NCBI RefSeq assembly: GCF_003854935.1 | Contig: NZ_CP033969.1 | Location: 1,116,001 to 1,180,000, forward strand | Length of the DNA stretch: 64,000 bases | Origin: Cupriavidus pauculus | Lineage (GTDB): Bacteria > Pseudomonadota > Gammaproteobacteria > Burkholderiales > Burkholderiaceae | Reading direction: 5' to 3' | Shown: one piece after another, positions 45,883 to 55,489 of the stretch | Layout of the letters: the number at the start of each line of letters is the position of its first letter | Position numbering within the stretch: position 1 is the first letter of the stretch | The notes under the pieces: generated by a model | What the model saw: only the letters and a program-made list of their open reading frames with translations | What the model was told of the DNA's origin: nothing | Database searches by the model: none | Made by a program: the position numbers and the translations under genes

Positions 45883-46506
45883 ATGGATACGCTCAAGTCT
45901 TTCATCTCGCTGCTGGCGCTGATCAACCCGATTGGGGCGATCCCGTTCTTCATCAGCCTGACCAGCCAGCAGACCGAGGCGGAAAAGCTGCGGACGATCA
46001 AGACGGCGTCGATTGCCGTGGCCATCGTGGTGGGCCTGGCGGCGCTGCTGGGCCAGCAGATCATCGAGTTCTTCAATATCTCGGTGGCGTCGCTGCAGGT
46101 GGGCGGCGGGCTGATCATGATCATGATGGCCATGAACATGCTGAACGCCCAGACCGGCCGCACCAAGGCCACGCCGGAGGAAGAGGACGAGGCCGAGGCC
46201 AAGACCAGCATCGCGGTGGTGCCGCTGGCGCTGCCGCTGCTGACCGGGCCGGGGTCGATCAGCACGGTCATCGTCTACGCCGGCAAGACGCACCACTGGT
46301 ACGAGCTGCTGATCCTGGTGGCGATTGGCGCGGTGCTGGGGCTGGTGGTGTATGGCACGTTCCGTGCGGCGGATCCCATCGCGCGGGTGGTTGGCAGGAC
46401 CGGGATCAATATCGGCACGCGCCTGATGGGGTTGATCCTGTCTGCGCTGGCCGTCGAATTCATCGTGGACGGGCTGAAGACATTGTTGCCTGTTTTGAAA
46501 TCATGA
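45883..46506 (+). CDS. MarC-family integral membrane protein
   Basis: 207 residues with six predicted membrane helices; MarC proteins have no established biochemical function. The family motif is seen as [16 protein letters not shown] and the second half repeat [15 protein letters not shown]. It sits inside the histidine gene block between hisB and hisH, and its stop overlaps the hisH ATG (ATGA), so it is cotranslated with hisH. Confidence 0.92.
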   Translation: MDTLKSFISLLALINPIGAIPFFISLTSQQTEAEKLRTIKTASIAVAIVVGLAALLGQQIIEFFNISVASLQVGGGLIMIMMAMNMLNAQTGRTKATPEEEDEAEAKTSIAVVPLALPLLTGPGSISTVIVYAGKTHHWYELLILVAIGAVLGLVVYGTFRAADPIARVVGRTGINIGTRLMGLILSALAVEFIVDGLKTLLPVLKS

Positions 46507-47156
46507 CTACCATAGCAATTGTGGATTACGGCATGGGCAACCTGCGCTCGGTGGCGCAGGCCCTGCGAGCGGCGGCACCCGAGGCGGACGTGCAGGTCGT
46601 GGACCGGCCCGAAGGCATCCGCGCGGCGGACCGCGTGGTGCTGCCCGGCCAGGGCGCGATGCCCGACTGCATGGGCGCGCTGGGCGAATCGGGCCTGCAG
46701 CAGGCCGTGCTGGAAGCCGCCGCATCGAAGCCGATGCTGGGTGTGTGCGTTGGCGAACAGATGCTGTTCGAACGCAGCAGCGAAGCTCGCACCGGAGCGG
46801 ACAGCACGGCGGCGCTGGGGCTGATGCCCGGCGAGGTGGTCCGGTTCGAACTGGATGGCATGACGCAGCCTGACGGCTCGCGCTTCAAGGTGCCGCAGAT
46901 GGGCTGGAACCGCGTGCGCCAGGCGAAGCCGCATCCGCTGTGGGACGGTATTCCGGACGATAGCTGGTTCTATTTCGTGCACAGCTATTTCGTCCGCGCG
47001 CAGGACCCGGCCCACGTCGCCGGCCAGACCGAATATGGCGTCGTGTTTACCAGTGCGGTGGCACGCGATAATATTTTCGCCACGCAGTTCCACCCGGAGA
47101 AGAGCGCCGCGATGGGTTTGCAGCTATACCGGAATTTCGTGCACTGGAATCCGTAA
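46503..47156 (+). CDS. hisH: imidazole glycerol phosphate synthase, glutaminase subunit
   Basis: Class I glutamine amidotransferase that supplies ammonia to HisF. 217 residues. Nucleophile Cys in [14 protein letters not shown], and the His/Glu of the triad in TQFHPEKS. Start ATG overlaps the marC-family stop. Confidence 0.96.
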   Translation: MTTIAIVDYGMGNLRSVAQALRAAAPEADVQVVDRPEGIRAADRVVLPGQGAMPDCMGALGESGLQQAVLEAAASKPMLGVCVGEQMLFERSSEARTGADSTAALGLMPGEVVRFELDGMTQPDGSRFKVPQMGWNRVRQAKPHPLWDGIPDDSWFYFVHSYFVRAQDPAHVAGQTEYGVVFTSAVARDNIFATQFHPEKSAAMGLQLYRNFVHWNP

Positions 47157-47335
47157 AGCGTCAGAAGCACCTGTTACCAGAAGCGCCACAACGTCATCAG
47201 CGATACCGATATCCGTCGTTCAGAGCCACCGACCAGACTGCATCCACTGCATAACTGCCATGACCTGAACGCCGGCGCAGCCGCGCCGGCATCGCTACCT
47301 TTTCCCTTTTACACAACCACCACGCTCGTTACGCT

Positions 47336-48079
47336 ATGTTGCTCATTCCGGCCATCGACCTGAAGGACGGTCAGTGTGTACGCCTCAAACAAGGCGACAT
47401 GGACCAGGCCACCGTCTTTTCCGAAGATCCCGCCGCCATGGCACGTCACTGGGTGGACCAGGGCGCGCGTCGCCTGCATCTGGTCGACCTGAACGGCGCT
47501 TTCGTGGGCAAGCCCCGCAACGAGGCCGCCATCAAGGCCATCATCGCCGAAGTGGGCGACGAGATTCCGGTGCAGCTCGGCGGTGGCATCCGCGACCTGA
47601 ACACGATCGAGCGCTGGCTCGACGACGGCCTGTCGTACGTGATCATCGGCACGGCTGCCGTCAAGAACCCGGGCTTCCTGAAGGACGCCTGCTCGGCGTT
47701 CGGCGGCCACATCATCGTCGGGCTCGATGCCAAGGACGGCAAGGTGGCCACCGACGGCTGGAGCAAGCTGACCGGCCACGAGGTGGCCGACCTGGCGCGC
47801 AAGTACGAGGACTACGGCGTCGAGGCCATCATCTATACCGACATTGGCCGCGACGGCATGCTGCAGGGCATCAATATCGACGCCACGGTCAAGCTGGCGC
47901 AGTCGATGTCGATCCCGGTGATCGCCAGCGGCGGGCTGTCGAACCTGGCGGACATCAGCCAGCTCTGCGCGGTGGAGCGCGAGGGCGTGGAAGGCGTGAT
48001 CTGCGGCCGTGCGATCTATTCGGGCGACCTGAACTTCACCGAAGCCCAGTCGTACGCCGACAAGCTGGCGTCCGAGTAA
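47336..48079 (+). CDS. hisA: ProFAR isomerase (phosphoribosylformimino-AICAR ribotide isomerase)
   Basis: TIM-barrel Amadori isomerase. 247 residues. Catalytic Asp in [18 protein letters not shown] and the second Asp in [13 protein letters not shown]; phosphate loops VQLGGGIRD and IASGGLSN. It follows hisH after 179 bp without an evident gene. Confidence 0.97.
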   Translation: MLLIPAIDLKDGQCVRLKQGDMDQATVFSEDPAAMARHWVDQGARRLHLVDLNGAFVGKPRNEAAIKAIIAEVGDEIPVQLGGGIRDLNTIERWLDDGLSYVIIGTAAVKNPGFLKDACSAFGGHIIVGLDAKDGKVATDGWSKLTGHEVADLARKYEDYGVEAIIYTDIGRDGMLQGINIDATVKLAQSMSIPVIASGGLSNLADISQLCAVEREGVEGVICGRAIYSGDLNFTEAQSYADKLASE

Positions 48080-48147
48080 CGCCATCCGGCGGGACGCCAC
48101 AACCAGCCGCGCGTGGCGCAACACGCGCGCGGCAGGCAAGGAACCTC

Positions 48148-48918
48148 ATGCTAGCCAAACGTATCATCCCCTGCCTCGACGTGACCAACGGGCGGGTGGT
48201 CAAGGGTGTCAACTTCGTTGAACTGCGCGATGCGGGCGACCCGGTGGAAATCGCGCGCCGCTATGACGACCAGGGTGCCGATGAAATCACATTTCTCGAC
48301 ATTACTGCCACCAGCGACGGCCGCGACCTGATCCTGCACATCATCGAGAGCGTGGCGTCGCAGGTGTTCATCCCGCTGACGGTGGGTGGCGGCGTGCGCA
48401 CGGTGGAGGATGTGCGGCGGCTGCTGAACGCCGGCGCGGACAAGATCAGCGTCAACTCGTCGGCCATCGCCAATCCGCAGCTTGTGTCCGATGCCACCGG
48501 CAAGTACGGCTCGCAGTGCATCGTGGTGGCCATCGATGCCAAGCGCAGCTCGGCGCCGGGCGAACCGGCGCGCTGGGAAGTGTTCACCCACGGCGGCCGC
48601 AAGGCGACGGGGCTCGACGCGGTGGAGTGGGCCAGCGAGATGGCCCGGCGCGGCGCGGGCGAGATCCTGCTCACGAGCATGGACCGCGACGGCACCAAGA
48701 GCGGATTCGACCTGGAACTGACGCGCGCGGTCAGCGACGCGGTGCCGGTGCCGGTCATCGCATCGGGCGGGGTCGGCGGCCTGCAGGACCTGGCCGACGG
48801 CATCAGGCTCGGCCACGCCGACGCGGTGCTGGCCGCCAGCATCTTCCACTATGGCCAGCACACCGTTGGCGAGGCAAAGGCATTCATGGCCCGCGAGGGC
48901 ATCCCCGTCCGGATCTGA
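48148..48918 (+). CDS. hisF: imidazole glycerol phosphate synthase, cyclase subunit
   Basis: TIM-barrel cyclase partner of HisH, yielding IGP and AICAR. 256 residues. Catalytic Asp in [16 protein letters not shown] and Asp in [13 protein letters not shown]. The start MLAKRI is chosen; the much longer open frame upstream is a shadow of hisA. hisI follows after 2 bp. Confidence 0.97.
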   Translation: MLAKRIIPCLDVTNGRVVKGVNFVELRDAGDPVEIARRYDDQGADEITFLDITATSDGRDLILHIIESVASQVFIPLTVGGGVRTVEDVRRLLNAGADKISVNSSAIANPQLVSDATGKYGSQCIVVAIDAKRSSAPGEPARWEVFTHGGRKATGLDAVEWASEMARRGAGEILLTSMDRDGTKSGFDLELTRAVSDAVPVPVIASGGVGGLQDLADGIRLGHADAVLAASIFHYGQHTVGEAKAFMAREGIPVRI

Positions 48919-48920
48919 TC

Positions 48921-49328
48921 ATGGCAAAGAAGTGGCTGAACAAGGTGAAGTGGGACGACAACGGCCTGGTGCCGGTGATCGTCCAGGAAGTGGGCTCGAA
49001 CGACGTGCTGATGTTCGCGTTCATGAACCGCGAGGCGCTGCAGCGCACCGTGGAACTGGGCGAGGCCGTGTTCTGGTCGCGCTCGCGCAAGCGGCTGTGG
49101 CACAAGGGCGAGGAATCGGGCCACGTGCAGAAGGTGCACGAGATCCGGCTGGACTGTGACGAGGACGTGGTGCTGCTGAAGGTGACCCAGGTGGACAGCA
49201 TCGCCTGCCACACGGGCCGCCATTCGTGCTTCTTCCAGAAGTTCGCGGGCGACGCGGAATCGGGCGACTGGCAGACCGTGGAGCCGGTGCTGAAGGACCC
49301 GTCGACCATCTACGCGGCCAAATCATGA
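48921..49328 (+). CDS. hisI: phosphoribosyl-AMP cyclohydrolase
   Basis: Zinc and magnesium dependent enzyme opening the adenine ring of PR-AMP. 135 residues. Metal-binding [14 protein letters not shown] and Zn-binding [13 protein letters not shown] cysteines are present. Separate from hisE rather than fused as in enterics; its stop overlaps the hisE ATG. Confidence 0.96.
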   Translation: MAKKWLNKVKWDDNGLVPVIVQEVGSNDVLMFAFMNREALQRTVELGEAVFWSRSRKRLWHKGEESGHVQKVHEIRLDCDEDVVLLKVTQVDSIACHTGRHSCFFQKFAGDAESGDWQTVEPVLKDPSTIYAAKS

Positions 49329-49693
49329 GCCAGGACCCGAATACCGCCGACATCCTGGCCCGCGTGGCGGCCACGCTGGAGTCGCGCAAGCCGGAAAACG
49401 GCGGCGACCCGGACACGTCGTACGTGGCAAAGCTGTACCGGAAGGGCGACGACGCGATCCTGAAGAAGATCGGCGAGGAAGCCACCGAGACCGTGATGGC
49501 CGCCAAGGACGCCCGCGCGGCCGGCCTGGGCGCCGAGGCCGTCGACAAGGTCGTCTACGAGGTGGCCGACCTCTGGTTCCACACGATGGTGCTGCTGTCG
49601 CACATCGGCGCCACCCCGGCGGACGTCGTGAACGAACTGGCGCGGCGCGAAGGGCTCTCCGGTCTGGTCGAGAAAGCCAGCCGCAAGGAGTAG
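49325..49693 (+). CDS. hisE: phosphoribosyl-ATP pyrophosphatase
   Basis: MazG-like helical pyrophosphatase, second step of histidine synthesis. 122 residues. The Mg-binding [12 protein letters not shown] and [13 protein letters not shown] helices match the family. It is the last his gene of the block and is followed by a long hairpin. Confidence 0.95.
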   Translation: MSQDPNTADILARVAATLESRKPENGGDPDTSYVAKLYRKGDDAILKKIGEEATETVMAAKDARAAGLGAEAVDKVVYEVADLWFHTMVLLSHIGATPADVVNELARREGLSGLVEKASRKE

Positions 49694-49739
49694 CATTGAG
49701 CCTATGGCCGCCCGGACATCGTCCGGACATGGCTCAATG
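49694..49739 (+). repeat. two-tier hairpin after hisE
   Basis: CATTGAGCC-T-ATG (49694-49706) pairs with CATGGCTCAATG (49728-49739), and the inside forms a second stem CCGGAC-ATC-GTCCGG (49712-49726). There is no T tract, so it is more likely an mRNA-processing or stability element in the his-tat transcript than a terminator. Confidence 0.55.
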
Positions 49740-49761
49740 CGGCACAACGCTGGAGGGCACG

Positions 49762-50154
49762 ATGGCGACGGACTACACCACGCAGGTCACGACGACGGCA
49801 GACACGGACAAGCTGGACGGGCTGCGCAAGCTCACGCACATCCTGTATGCGCTGTACGCCATCCACTGGTTCACGGGCGGCATCACGGCGCTGATCGCGA
49901 TCATCGTCAACTACGTGAAGCGCGACGACACGCGCGGCACCGTCTATGCCTCGCACTTCGCCTGGCAGATCCGGACGTTCTGGTGGTCGATCGTCTGGTA
50001 TGTGGTGGGCGGGTTCATGTTTGTGACGGTGCTGCTATTCCCGGTGGCGATCGGCGTATTCTGCGTGTTGTCACTGTGGATACTGTATCGTATCGTCAAG
50101 GGTTGGCTTTACCTGAACGACCGCAAGCCGATGTACCCCGGCGAGGCGCTCTGA
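49762..50154 (+). CDS. small membrane protein, DUF4870-like
   Basis: 130 residues with three hydrophobic segments (about 30-50, 78-98, 100-118) separated by the loop NYVKRDDTRGTVYASHFAWQ. This pattern is that of a conserved family of small inner-membrane proteins of unknown function. The start MATDYTT is fixed by GGAGG 7 nt upstream; the earlier ATG at 49696 would lie inside the hairpin. Confidence 0.8.
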   Translation: MATDYTTQVTTTADTDKLDGLRKLTHILYALYAIHWFTGGITALIAIIVNYVKRDDTRGTVYASHFAWQIRTFWWSIVWYVVGGFMFVTVLLFPVAIGVFCVLSLWILYRIVKGWLYLNDRKPMYPGEAL

Positions 50155-50217
50155 GGCGCCGCCATCCGGTAATCGGCACATTTCTCCAACGGGTCGACAG
50201 GCTGCAACAAGAACTTC

Positions 50218-50574
50218 ATGAAATCCCAGGACAATTGCGTTTTCTGCAAGATCGTGGCCGGCCAGATCCCGTCGAACAAGGTGTACGAGGACGACGACCT
50301 GCTGGCATTTCACGATATCCATCCCAAGGCGCCGGTACACTTTCTGGTTATTCCGAAATCGCACGTCGATTCGCTGGCCGAATGCGGACCCGGCGATGCG
50401 GGGGTGCTTGCTAGAATAATGCTCAAGGTGCCTGAACTGGCGCGCCTTGCCGGCTGCAGCAACGGGTTCCGGACGGTGATCAATACCGGCACGGACGGCG
50501 GGCAGGAGGTATTCCACCTCCACCTGCACGTACTCGGCGGCCCGCGCGACCAGTGGCAGTCACCGGCGTTCTGA
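50218..50574 (+). CDS. HIT-family nucleotide-binding protein (HinT-like)
   Basis: 118 residues. Histidine triad purine-nucleotide phosphoramidase fold: N-terminal CVFCKIVAGQIPS and the triad motif FHLHLHVLGG near the C-terminus. Often found next to hisE and tatA in betaproteobacteria. The physiological substrate is not known. Confidence 0.93.
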   Translation: MKSQDNCVFCKIVAGQIPSNKVYEDDDLLAFHDIHPKAPVHFLVIPKSHVDSLAECGPGDAGVLARIMLKVPELARLAGCSNGFRTVINTGTDGGQEVFHLHLHVLGGPRDQWQSPAF

Positions 50575-50730
50575 GGGGATTATCAGAAGCCTGAGTATGA
50601 GAGCGGCCCGGGCAGCGATGCCCGGCCGAATGCTGCGCCGGCCACCGTCGCCCGGCGCAGCCTTTGAGGGACGGAACTACGGGGCCGGGCGACCTTTATC
50701 CGCCGCCCGCGGCTTTATCAGGAGCAAGAA

Positions 50731-50967
50731 ATGGGTTCGTTTAGCATTTGGCACTGGCTGATCGTGCTGGTGATCGTCATGCTCGTCTTCGGTACCAAGA
50801 AGCTGCGCAATATCGGCCAGGATCTGGGCGGCGCGGTGAAGGGGTTCAAGGACGGCATGAAGGACAGCAACGGCGAGGAACCCGGTGCCAAGCCGGCCCC
50901 TGCCAAGGAGCTGCGCGACGCCACCACGATCGACGTGGAAGCCAAGGAAAAGCAGCGCCAGGAATAA
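50731..50967 (+). CDS. tatA: Sec-independent protein translocase protein TatA
   Basis: 78 residues. Pore-forming Tat subunit: N-terminal membrane helix ([16 protein letters not shown]), the FGTKKL hinge, an amphipathic helix ([20 protein letters not shown]) and a charged tail. First gene of tatABC; exports folded proteins such as MsrP and the Rieske protein found in this window. Confidence 0.95.
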   Translation: MGSFSIWHWLIVLVIVMLVFGTKKLRNIGQDLGGAVKGFKDGMKDSNGEEPGAKPAPAKELRDATTIDVEAKEKQRQE

Positions 50968-51057
50968 TCCGCAGCCGGATTCTTCCTTGTTCGCCATTCA
51001 TCCGGCGGCCGCGCCCGGCGCGGCCAGCCTGTCCCGTGTCACTGTTCCGATGTCCGC

Positions 51058-51579
51058 ATGATTGATCTCGGCATTTCCAAGCTGGCACTGATCGGCGCCG
51101 TGGCGCTGATCGTGATCGGCCCCGAGCGTCTGCCGAAGGTGGCCCGTACGGTTGGCGCACTGGTCGGCCGCGCGCAGCGCTATATCAACGACGTGAAGGC
51201 CGAGGTCAGCCGCGAGGTGGAACTCGAGGAACTGCGCAAGATGCGCACGGAATTCGAGAACGCCGCGCGCGACGTTGAGCAGACCATCCACAAGGAAGTC
51301 AGCGAGCATACGCAGGCGCTGAACGAGGCGCTCAACGGCGAGACCACGGACGTGGCCGGCTCCGACACCGGCGCTACCGACGTCAGCGCCGGCTATGTGC
51401 CGAGCTGGGACAGCGCGCACAAGACCCGCAACGGCCGCAAGAGCTGGCGCGTCAAGCAGGGTGCGCGGCCGATCTGGTTCAAGCGCCAGCAGAACGTCCG
51501 CGTGTGGGTGCAGTCGGGCGCCGCGCGCGTCAAGCGCCATCGCCCGGCCAGCGGCCGTAACCGTTCCTTCTTCGAGTAA
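51058..51579 (+). CDS. tatB: Sec-independent protein translocase protein TatB
   Basis: 173 residues. Membrane helix at 5-21 (ISKLALIGAVALIVIGPERLP), the GPERLP hinge typical of TatB, a long amphipathic/coiled region, then a basic C-terminal tail. Receptor subunit with TatC. tatC starts 2 bp later. Confidence 0.95.
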   Translation: MIDLGISKLALIGAVALIVIGPERLPKVARTVGALVGRAQRYINDVKAEVSREVELEELRKMRTEFENAARDVEQTIHKEVSEHTQALNEALNGETTDVAGSDTGATDVSAGYVPSWDSAHKTRNGRKSWRVKQGARPIWFKRQQNVRVWVQSGAARVKRHRPASGRNRSFFE

Positions 51580-51581
51580 GC

Positions 51582-52370
51582 ATGGCGGGCCAGAATCCCA
51601 ACGACCCCAACGACGAGTCCCAGCAAGAGACCTTCATTTCCCACCTGATCGAACTGCGCGAGCGGCTGGTGAAGGCGGTGGCCGGGGTGCTCGTCGTGTT
51701 CCTGTGCCTGGTGTACTGGGCCGCGGAAATCTTCAATATCTTCTCGTCCCCGCTGACCGAAGCGCTGCCCAAGGGCGGCCGCATGATCGTCACCGACGTC
51801 ACCGGCTCGTTCTTCGTGCCGATGAAGGTGACGATGCTCGTGTCGTTCCTGATCGCGCTGCCGTGGGTGCTCTACCAGGTCTGGCGCTTCGTGGCGCCGG
51901 GGCTGTACCAGCATGAGAAGAAGCTGATCATGCCGCTGGTGACCAGCAGCTACGTGCTGTTCCTGTGCGGCGTGGCCTTCGCGTATTTCCTGGTGTTCCC
52001 GACCGTGTTCCATTTCATGGCGCATTACAACGCGCCGCTCGGGGCCGACATGTCGACCGACATCGATAAGTACCTGAGTTTCGCGATGACCACGTTCCTG
52101 GCGTTCGGCATCACATTTGAAGTACCGGTGGTGGTAATCGTGCTGGTCCGGTTTGGCGTGGTGGAACTGGAGAAACTGAAGCAGATCCGGCCGTATGTGA
52201 TTGTCGGGGCCTTCATTATCGCGGCCGTGGTTACCCCGCCTGATGTGATGTCGCAACTGTTATTGGCCGTGCCGCTCGTGCTGCTGTACGAACTGGGCCT
52301 GTTGATGGCGCGTTTTGTGTCGAAACAGCCACTGGGCGCGCCTGCCGAGGGCGAAACGCAGCCCGACTAA
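51582..52370 (+). CDS. tatC: Sec-independent protein translocase protein TatC
   Basis: 262 residues with six membrane helices. The twin-arginine receptor residues lie in ETFISHLIELRERLVKA; FVAPGLYQHEKK and the FEVPVVVIVLVR segment are also family features. Followed by a small terminator-like hairpin. Confidence 0.96.
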   Translation: MAGQNPNDPNDESQQETFISHLIELRERLVKAVAGVLVVFLCLVYWAAEIFNIFSSPLTEALPKGGRMIVTDVTGSFFVPMKVTMLVSFLIALPWVLYQVWRFVAPGLYQHEKKLIMPLVTSSYVLFLCGVAFAYFLVFPTVFHFMAHYNAPLGADMSTDIDKYLSFAMTTFLAFGITFEVPVVVIVLVRFGVVELEKLKQIRPYVIVGAFIIAAVVTPPDVMSQLLLAVPLVLLYELGLLMARFVSKQPLGAPAEGETQPD

Positions 52371-52399
52371 GTTCCGACGACCTTGTAAATCCCCTGTAT

Positions 52400-52425
52400 C
52401 ACGCAGCTCTGGATGCTGCGTTTTG
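52400..52425 (+). terminator. probable terminator after tatC
   Basis: CGCAGC and GCTGCG (52402-52407, 52415-52420, loop TCTGGAT) followed by TTTT. Short stem, but in the right place to end the his-tat block. Confidence 0.55.
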
Positions 52426-52483
52426 CACCATATTGGGGAAATCGCCCCCGATTGCTGTTGCTTCGTCACAACAAGAACCGCCA

Positions 52484-52498
52484 GTAAACCGTGTTTAC
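52484..52498. promoter_or_regulatory. inverted repeat upstream of the porin promoter
   Basis: GTAAAC-CGT-GTTTAC, a perfect 6-bp palindrome, lies 13 bp upstream of the putative -35. A regulator site is plausible. Confidence 0.3.
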
Positions 52499-52510
52499 GG
52501 CGAAAAAGAC

Positions 52511-52540
52511 TTCTGACGGGCCGGGGGGGTGACACATAAT
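52511..52540 (+). promoter_or_regulatory. putative porin promoter
   Basis: A -10-like CATAAT (52535-52540) follows a TTCTGA/CTGACG -35-like element at about 17 bp. The start site would be near 52547, giving an untranslated leader of about 78 nt that contains the 7-bp palindrome GCCCAAG-CA-CTTGGGC (52569-52584). Confidence 0.4.
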
Positions 52541-52624
52541 ACGACGCAGACGTGAAGGTTAATGCGTCGCCCAAGCACTTGGGCAACCAAGATTTCCCAA
52601 TCAGTTGACAAGGAAAGTGTCGAT

Positions 52625-53764
52625 ATGAAGATGAAACTGTTTGCAGCTGCCGTTGCCGCTCTGGCCGCCGGCGGCGCCTATGCCCAGTCCAGCGTGACCC
52701 TGTACGGTGTGGTTGACGCCGGTGTCGAGTACGCTAACCACCAACCGGGCGTGGCTGGTAGCCACGACGTCGTGCGCCTGACCTCGGGCAACATGTCCGG
52801 CAGCCGTTGGGGCCTGCGTGGCGTGGAAGATCTGGGCGGTGGCCTGAAGGGCATCTTCGTGCTGGAAAGCGGTTTCAACGTTGACACCGGTACGCAGGGT
52901 CAAGGTAACCGTCTGTTCGGCCGTCAAGCTTTCGTCGGTGTGCAGAGCCAGTTCGGTACGCTGAGCCTGGGTCGTCACCAAACGCCGCTGTATGACTTCG
53001 GTCTGGCCTTCGATCCGATGGCCATCTCGACGAACTACTCGATCACCACGCAAGACGGCGGTTTCGCCAGCCGTGCTGACAACTCGATCAAGTACACGGG
53101 TACGTTCGGCGGCCTGACCGGCTCGCTGCTGTACAGCACCGGCTCGAACACCGGCGCCACTGCAGGCAACGCCTACCAAGGCAATGCCGGCGAAGTTCCG
53201 GGCAACTACAAGCTGGGCCGCGAATACGCTGCCAGCCTGATCTACAACGGTGGCCCGTTCTCGATCGGTGCCGTGTATGACGAAGTCAACCCGGGTATCG
53301 CCCTGGCTGACGACGCCAAGATCCGCCGCGCTTCGGTTGCCGGTACGTACGCTTTCGGCCCGGCCAAGGTGTTCGCTGGTTACCGTTGGGCCAAGGCATC
53401 GGACGGTGCCCGCCTGGCCGGTGGTACGCTGGCTGACGGCACGGTCGCTTCGTCGCGCTCGAACCTGTACTGGCTGGGCATGGGTTACCAGCTGACCCCG
53501 GCCCTGTCGCTGACGGGCGCTGCTTACTACCAAGACTTCAACAACACCGGCGCCGATCCGTGGAGCTTCGTGGTGTCGACGGACTACGCTTTCTCGAAGC
53601 GTACCGACGCATACCTGAACGTTTCGTACGCGAAGAACAAGGACGGTTCGACCCTGGGCGTGTCGTCGGGTGGTCCGGGCGCCATCGCTGGTTCGGGCTT
53701 CGGCACGACCCAAGGCTCGGCTAACCAGTTCGGCGCCGTGGTTGGTGTTCGCCACAAGTTCTAA
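52625..53764 (+). CDS. outer-membrane general porin (Gram-negative porin family)
   Basis: Trimeric beta-barrel porin of the betaproteobacterial OmpC-like type. 379 residues: signal peptide MKMKLFAAAVAALAAGGAYA, first strand SSVTLYGVVDAGVEY, loop 3 region around GRQAFVGVQSQFGTLSLG, and a C-terminal strand ending in Phe (VVGVRHKF), the BAM recognition signature. Codons such as GGT, GCT and CGT are much more common than in neighbouring genes, the mark of very high expression. The start has AAGGA at proper distance. Confidence 0.96.
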   Translation: MKMKLFAAAVAALAAGGAYAQSSVTLYGVVDAGVEYANHQPGVAGSHDVVRLTSGNMSGSRWGLRGVEDLGGGLKGIFVLESGFNVDTGTQGQGNRLFGRQAFVGVQSQFGTLSLGRHQTPLYDFGLAFDPMAISTNYSITTQDGGFASRADNSIKYTGTFGGLTGSLLYSTGSNTGATAGNAYQGNAGEVPGNYKLGREYAASLIYNGGPFSIGAVYDEVNPGIALADDAKIRRASVAGTYAFGPAKVFAGYRWAKASDGARLAGGTLADGTVASSRSNLYWLGMGYQLTPALSLTGAAYYQDFNNTGADPWSFVVSTDYAFSKRTDAYLNVSYAKNKDGSTLGVSSGGPGAIAGSGFGTTQGSANQFGAVVGVRHKF

Positions 53765-53804
53765 TTTGATGCGGGTGTGAGCCCGCTCAGATTCGGCTTG
53801 ATCC

Positions 53805-53844
53805 AAACGCCGGCATCCGCAAGGATGCCGGCGTTTTGTCTTTG
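53805..53844 (+). terminator. rho-independent terminator after the porin
   Basis: A perfect 13-bp stem, AACGCCGGCATCC and GGATGCCGGCGTT, with GCAA tetraloop, then TTGTCTTT. Very stable, as expected for a highly expressed gene. Confidence 0.9.
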
Positions 53845-54173
53845 GGAGATTGGCTAACACGAACTGGCCGGGCGACGTCCCCAGGCTGTGTTTTCGAAGT
53901 CCTACTAAAGACTGGCAGCGTCTGATGTGCTGTGCAGCGGGACGCGCCCGCCACAGCCACCGGTCAGGACTTGGCCGCAATCGAGCGCCGCGACAGCGGG
54001 AGGACCGTGGTGCTTCGGATTTCTGCCGCAAGCGCTGCCGCGCAGGGCAACTCGGGCCACAGCGCCAGTGCACCCCTTCGACATGGAACACTGCCCCGGC
54101 ATCGGCACGCATGCCGCGACGATTCCTGCCCCTGGCCATCCTTCGCCACACGCGGCGCCAGCCGCCCAAAAAG
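53845..54173. other. intergenic region without a convincing gene
   Basis: About 330 bp between the porin terminator and the terminator of the convergent protease. Several frames are open but none has a ribosome site and protein-like composition, and the longest plus frame runs through the 54174 terminator. Base composition is less G/C-biased at the left end. I see nothing that can be named. Confidence 0.5.
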
Positions 54174-54205
54174 AAAAACCCCCGCCATGGCTGGCGGGGG
54201 TTTTT
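54174..54205. terminator. bidirectional terminator after the DegS-like gene
   Basis: A perfect 14-bp inverted repeat, AAAAACCCCCGCCA and TGGCGGGGGTTTTT with loop TGGC. It can stop the minus-strand protease transcript, whose stop codon is at 54277, and plus-strand read-through. Confidence 0.85.
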
Positions 54206-54276
54206 ATCTTGCTGGAAGGACTCAGGCGAAGAAGTTTCTCCGCCCGCAGCCCTTAGCCGCTAATCGCTAGCCGCGA

Positions 54277-55470
54277 TCACTCATCGTCTTCCAGCGGCAT
54301 GGCCCGGCGCGGTGGCGGCGGGCGCTTGCCGATGGTGACCGTGATATCGGCCGGCTTGCCGCGGCGGATTACCTTCATCTTCACGTCGGCACCGGGCTTG
54401 AGCTGAGCGATGGCGTTCAGCAGCGCGGTGGTGTCCGAGATGACCTGGTTGTCCACCGATACCAGTACGTCGCCGGGCCGCACGCCAGCCTTGTCCGCCG
54501 GGCCGCCCTGGACCACGGCCGCGATCAGTGCGCCTTCCTTGGCGTCCAGGCCGAACGACTCGGCAATCTCGGGCGTCAGGTCCTGCGGTTCGACGCCGAT
54601 CCAGCCGCGCGTCACGCTACCCGTGGAGATGATCGACTCCATCACCTGCTTGGCCGTCGACACCGGAATCGCAAAGCCGATACCCAGCGACCCGCCCGAG
54701 CGCGAATAGATGGCCGTGTTGATGCCCAGCAGGTTGCCCTGCGCATCGACCAGCGCGCCGCCCGAGTTGCCCGGGTTGATCGCCGCGTCGGTCTGGATGA
54801 AGTTCTCGAACGTATTGATGCCCAGGTGGCTGCGACCCAGCGCCGACACGATACCCATCGTCACGGTCTGGCCCACGCCGAACGGGTTGCCGATTGCCAG
54901 CACCACGTCGCCGACCTTCACGTTCTCGATCCGGCCCAACGTGATCGCCGGCAGGTCCTTGAGCGTGATCTTCAGCACGGCCAGGTCGGTTTCCGGGTCG
55001 GACCCGACGACCTTGGCGTTGGCCTTGCGGCCATCGGTCAGCGCCACTTCGATCTCGTCGGCGCCGTCGACGACATGGTGGTTGGTTAGAATGTAGCCCT
55101 CGGCGCTGACGATCACGCCCGAGCCCAGGCTGGACACCGGCTCCTGACGCTCCGGCAGCCGGTCGCCGAAGAAGAACCGGAACCATGGGTCCTCCGCCTG
55201 CGGATTGGGCGACCGCTTCGAGCCGTTCTTGCTGGTGAAGATATTGACCACCGCCGGCATGGCTTCCTTGGCGGCGTCGCTGTAGGACCCCTGCGCGGCG
55301 GACTCCGCCACGCTCGGCACCACTTCCTTCAGTGCCACGATGGGCGACCCCGACTGCACAGCCACCCGCCCGCGCTGGAGCCACTCGGGTTTGAGCGTGG
55401 CTATCACGAACCACACGGCCAGCACGACCGTGACGGCCTGAGCGAAGAACAGCCAGAATCGGCGCAACAT
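54277..55470 (-). CDS. membrane-anchored HtrA-family serine protease (DegS-like)
   Basis: 397 residues. One N-terminal membrane anchor (about 5-25), a trypsin-like domain with His132 (TNHHVVDG), Asp162 ([10 protein letters not shown]) and Ser236 ([11 protein letters not shown]), and a single PDZ domain ([19 protein letters not shown] onward). One PDZ plus a membrane anchor is the DegS layout, so a role in envelope-stress sensing by RseA cleavage is plausible; DegQ/MucD-like naming is also used. The C-terminus ends in an acidic tail. The start MLRRFWLFF is used; it is only 19 bp from the divergent Nif3 start. Confidence 0.92.
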   Translation of the reverse strand: MLRRFWLFFAQAVTVVLAVWFVIATLKPEWLQRGRVAVQSGSPIVALKEVVPSVAESAAQGSYSDAAKEAMPAVVNIFTSKNGSKRSPNPQAEDPWFRFFFGDRLPERQEPVSSLGSGVIVSAEGYILTNHHVVDGADEIEVALTDGRKANAKVVGSDPETDLAVLKITLKDLPAITLGRIENVKVGDVVLAIGNPFGVGQTVTMGIVSALGRSHLGINTFENFIQTDAAINPGNSGGALVDAQGNLLGINTAIYSRSGGSLGIGFAIPVSTAKQVMESIISTGSVTRGWIGVEPQDLTPEIAESFGLDAKEGALIAAVVQGGPADKAGVRPGDVLVSVDNQVISDTTALLNAIAQLKPGADVKMKVIRRGKPADITVTIGKRPPPPRRAMPLEDDE

Positions 55471-55489
55471 ATTGGAGTTTGACCCGGAA

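Noticed and set aside
53850-54263. 137-codon plus-strand ORF between the porin and the DegS-like gene
   Set aside because: It has no ribosome binding site, runs straight through a strong terminator and has shadow-like Arg/Pro/Ser composition.
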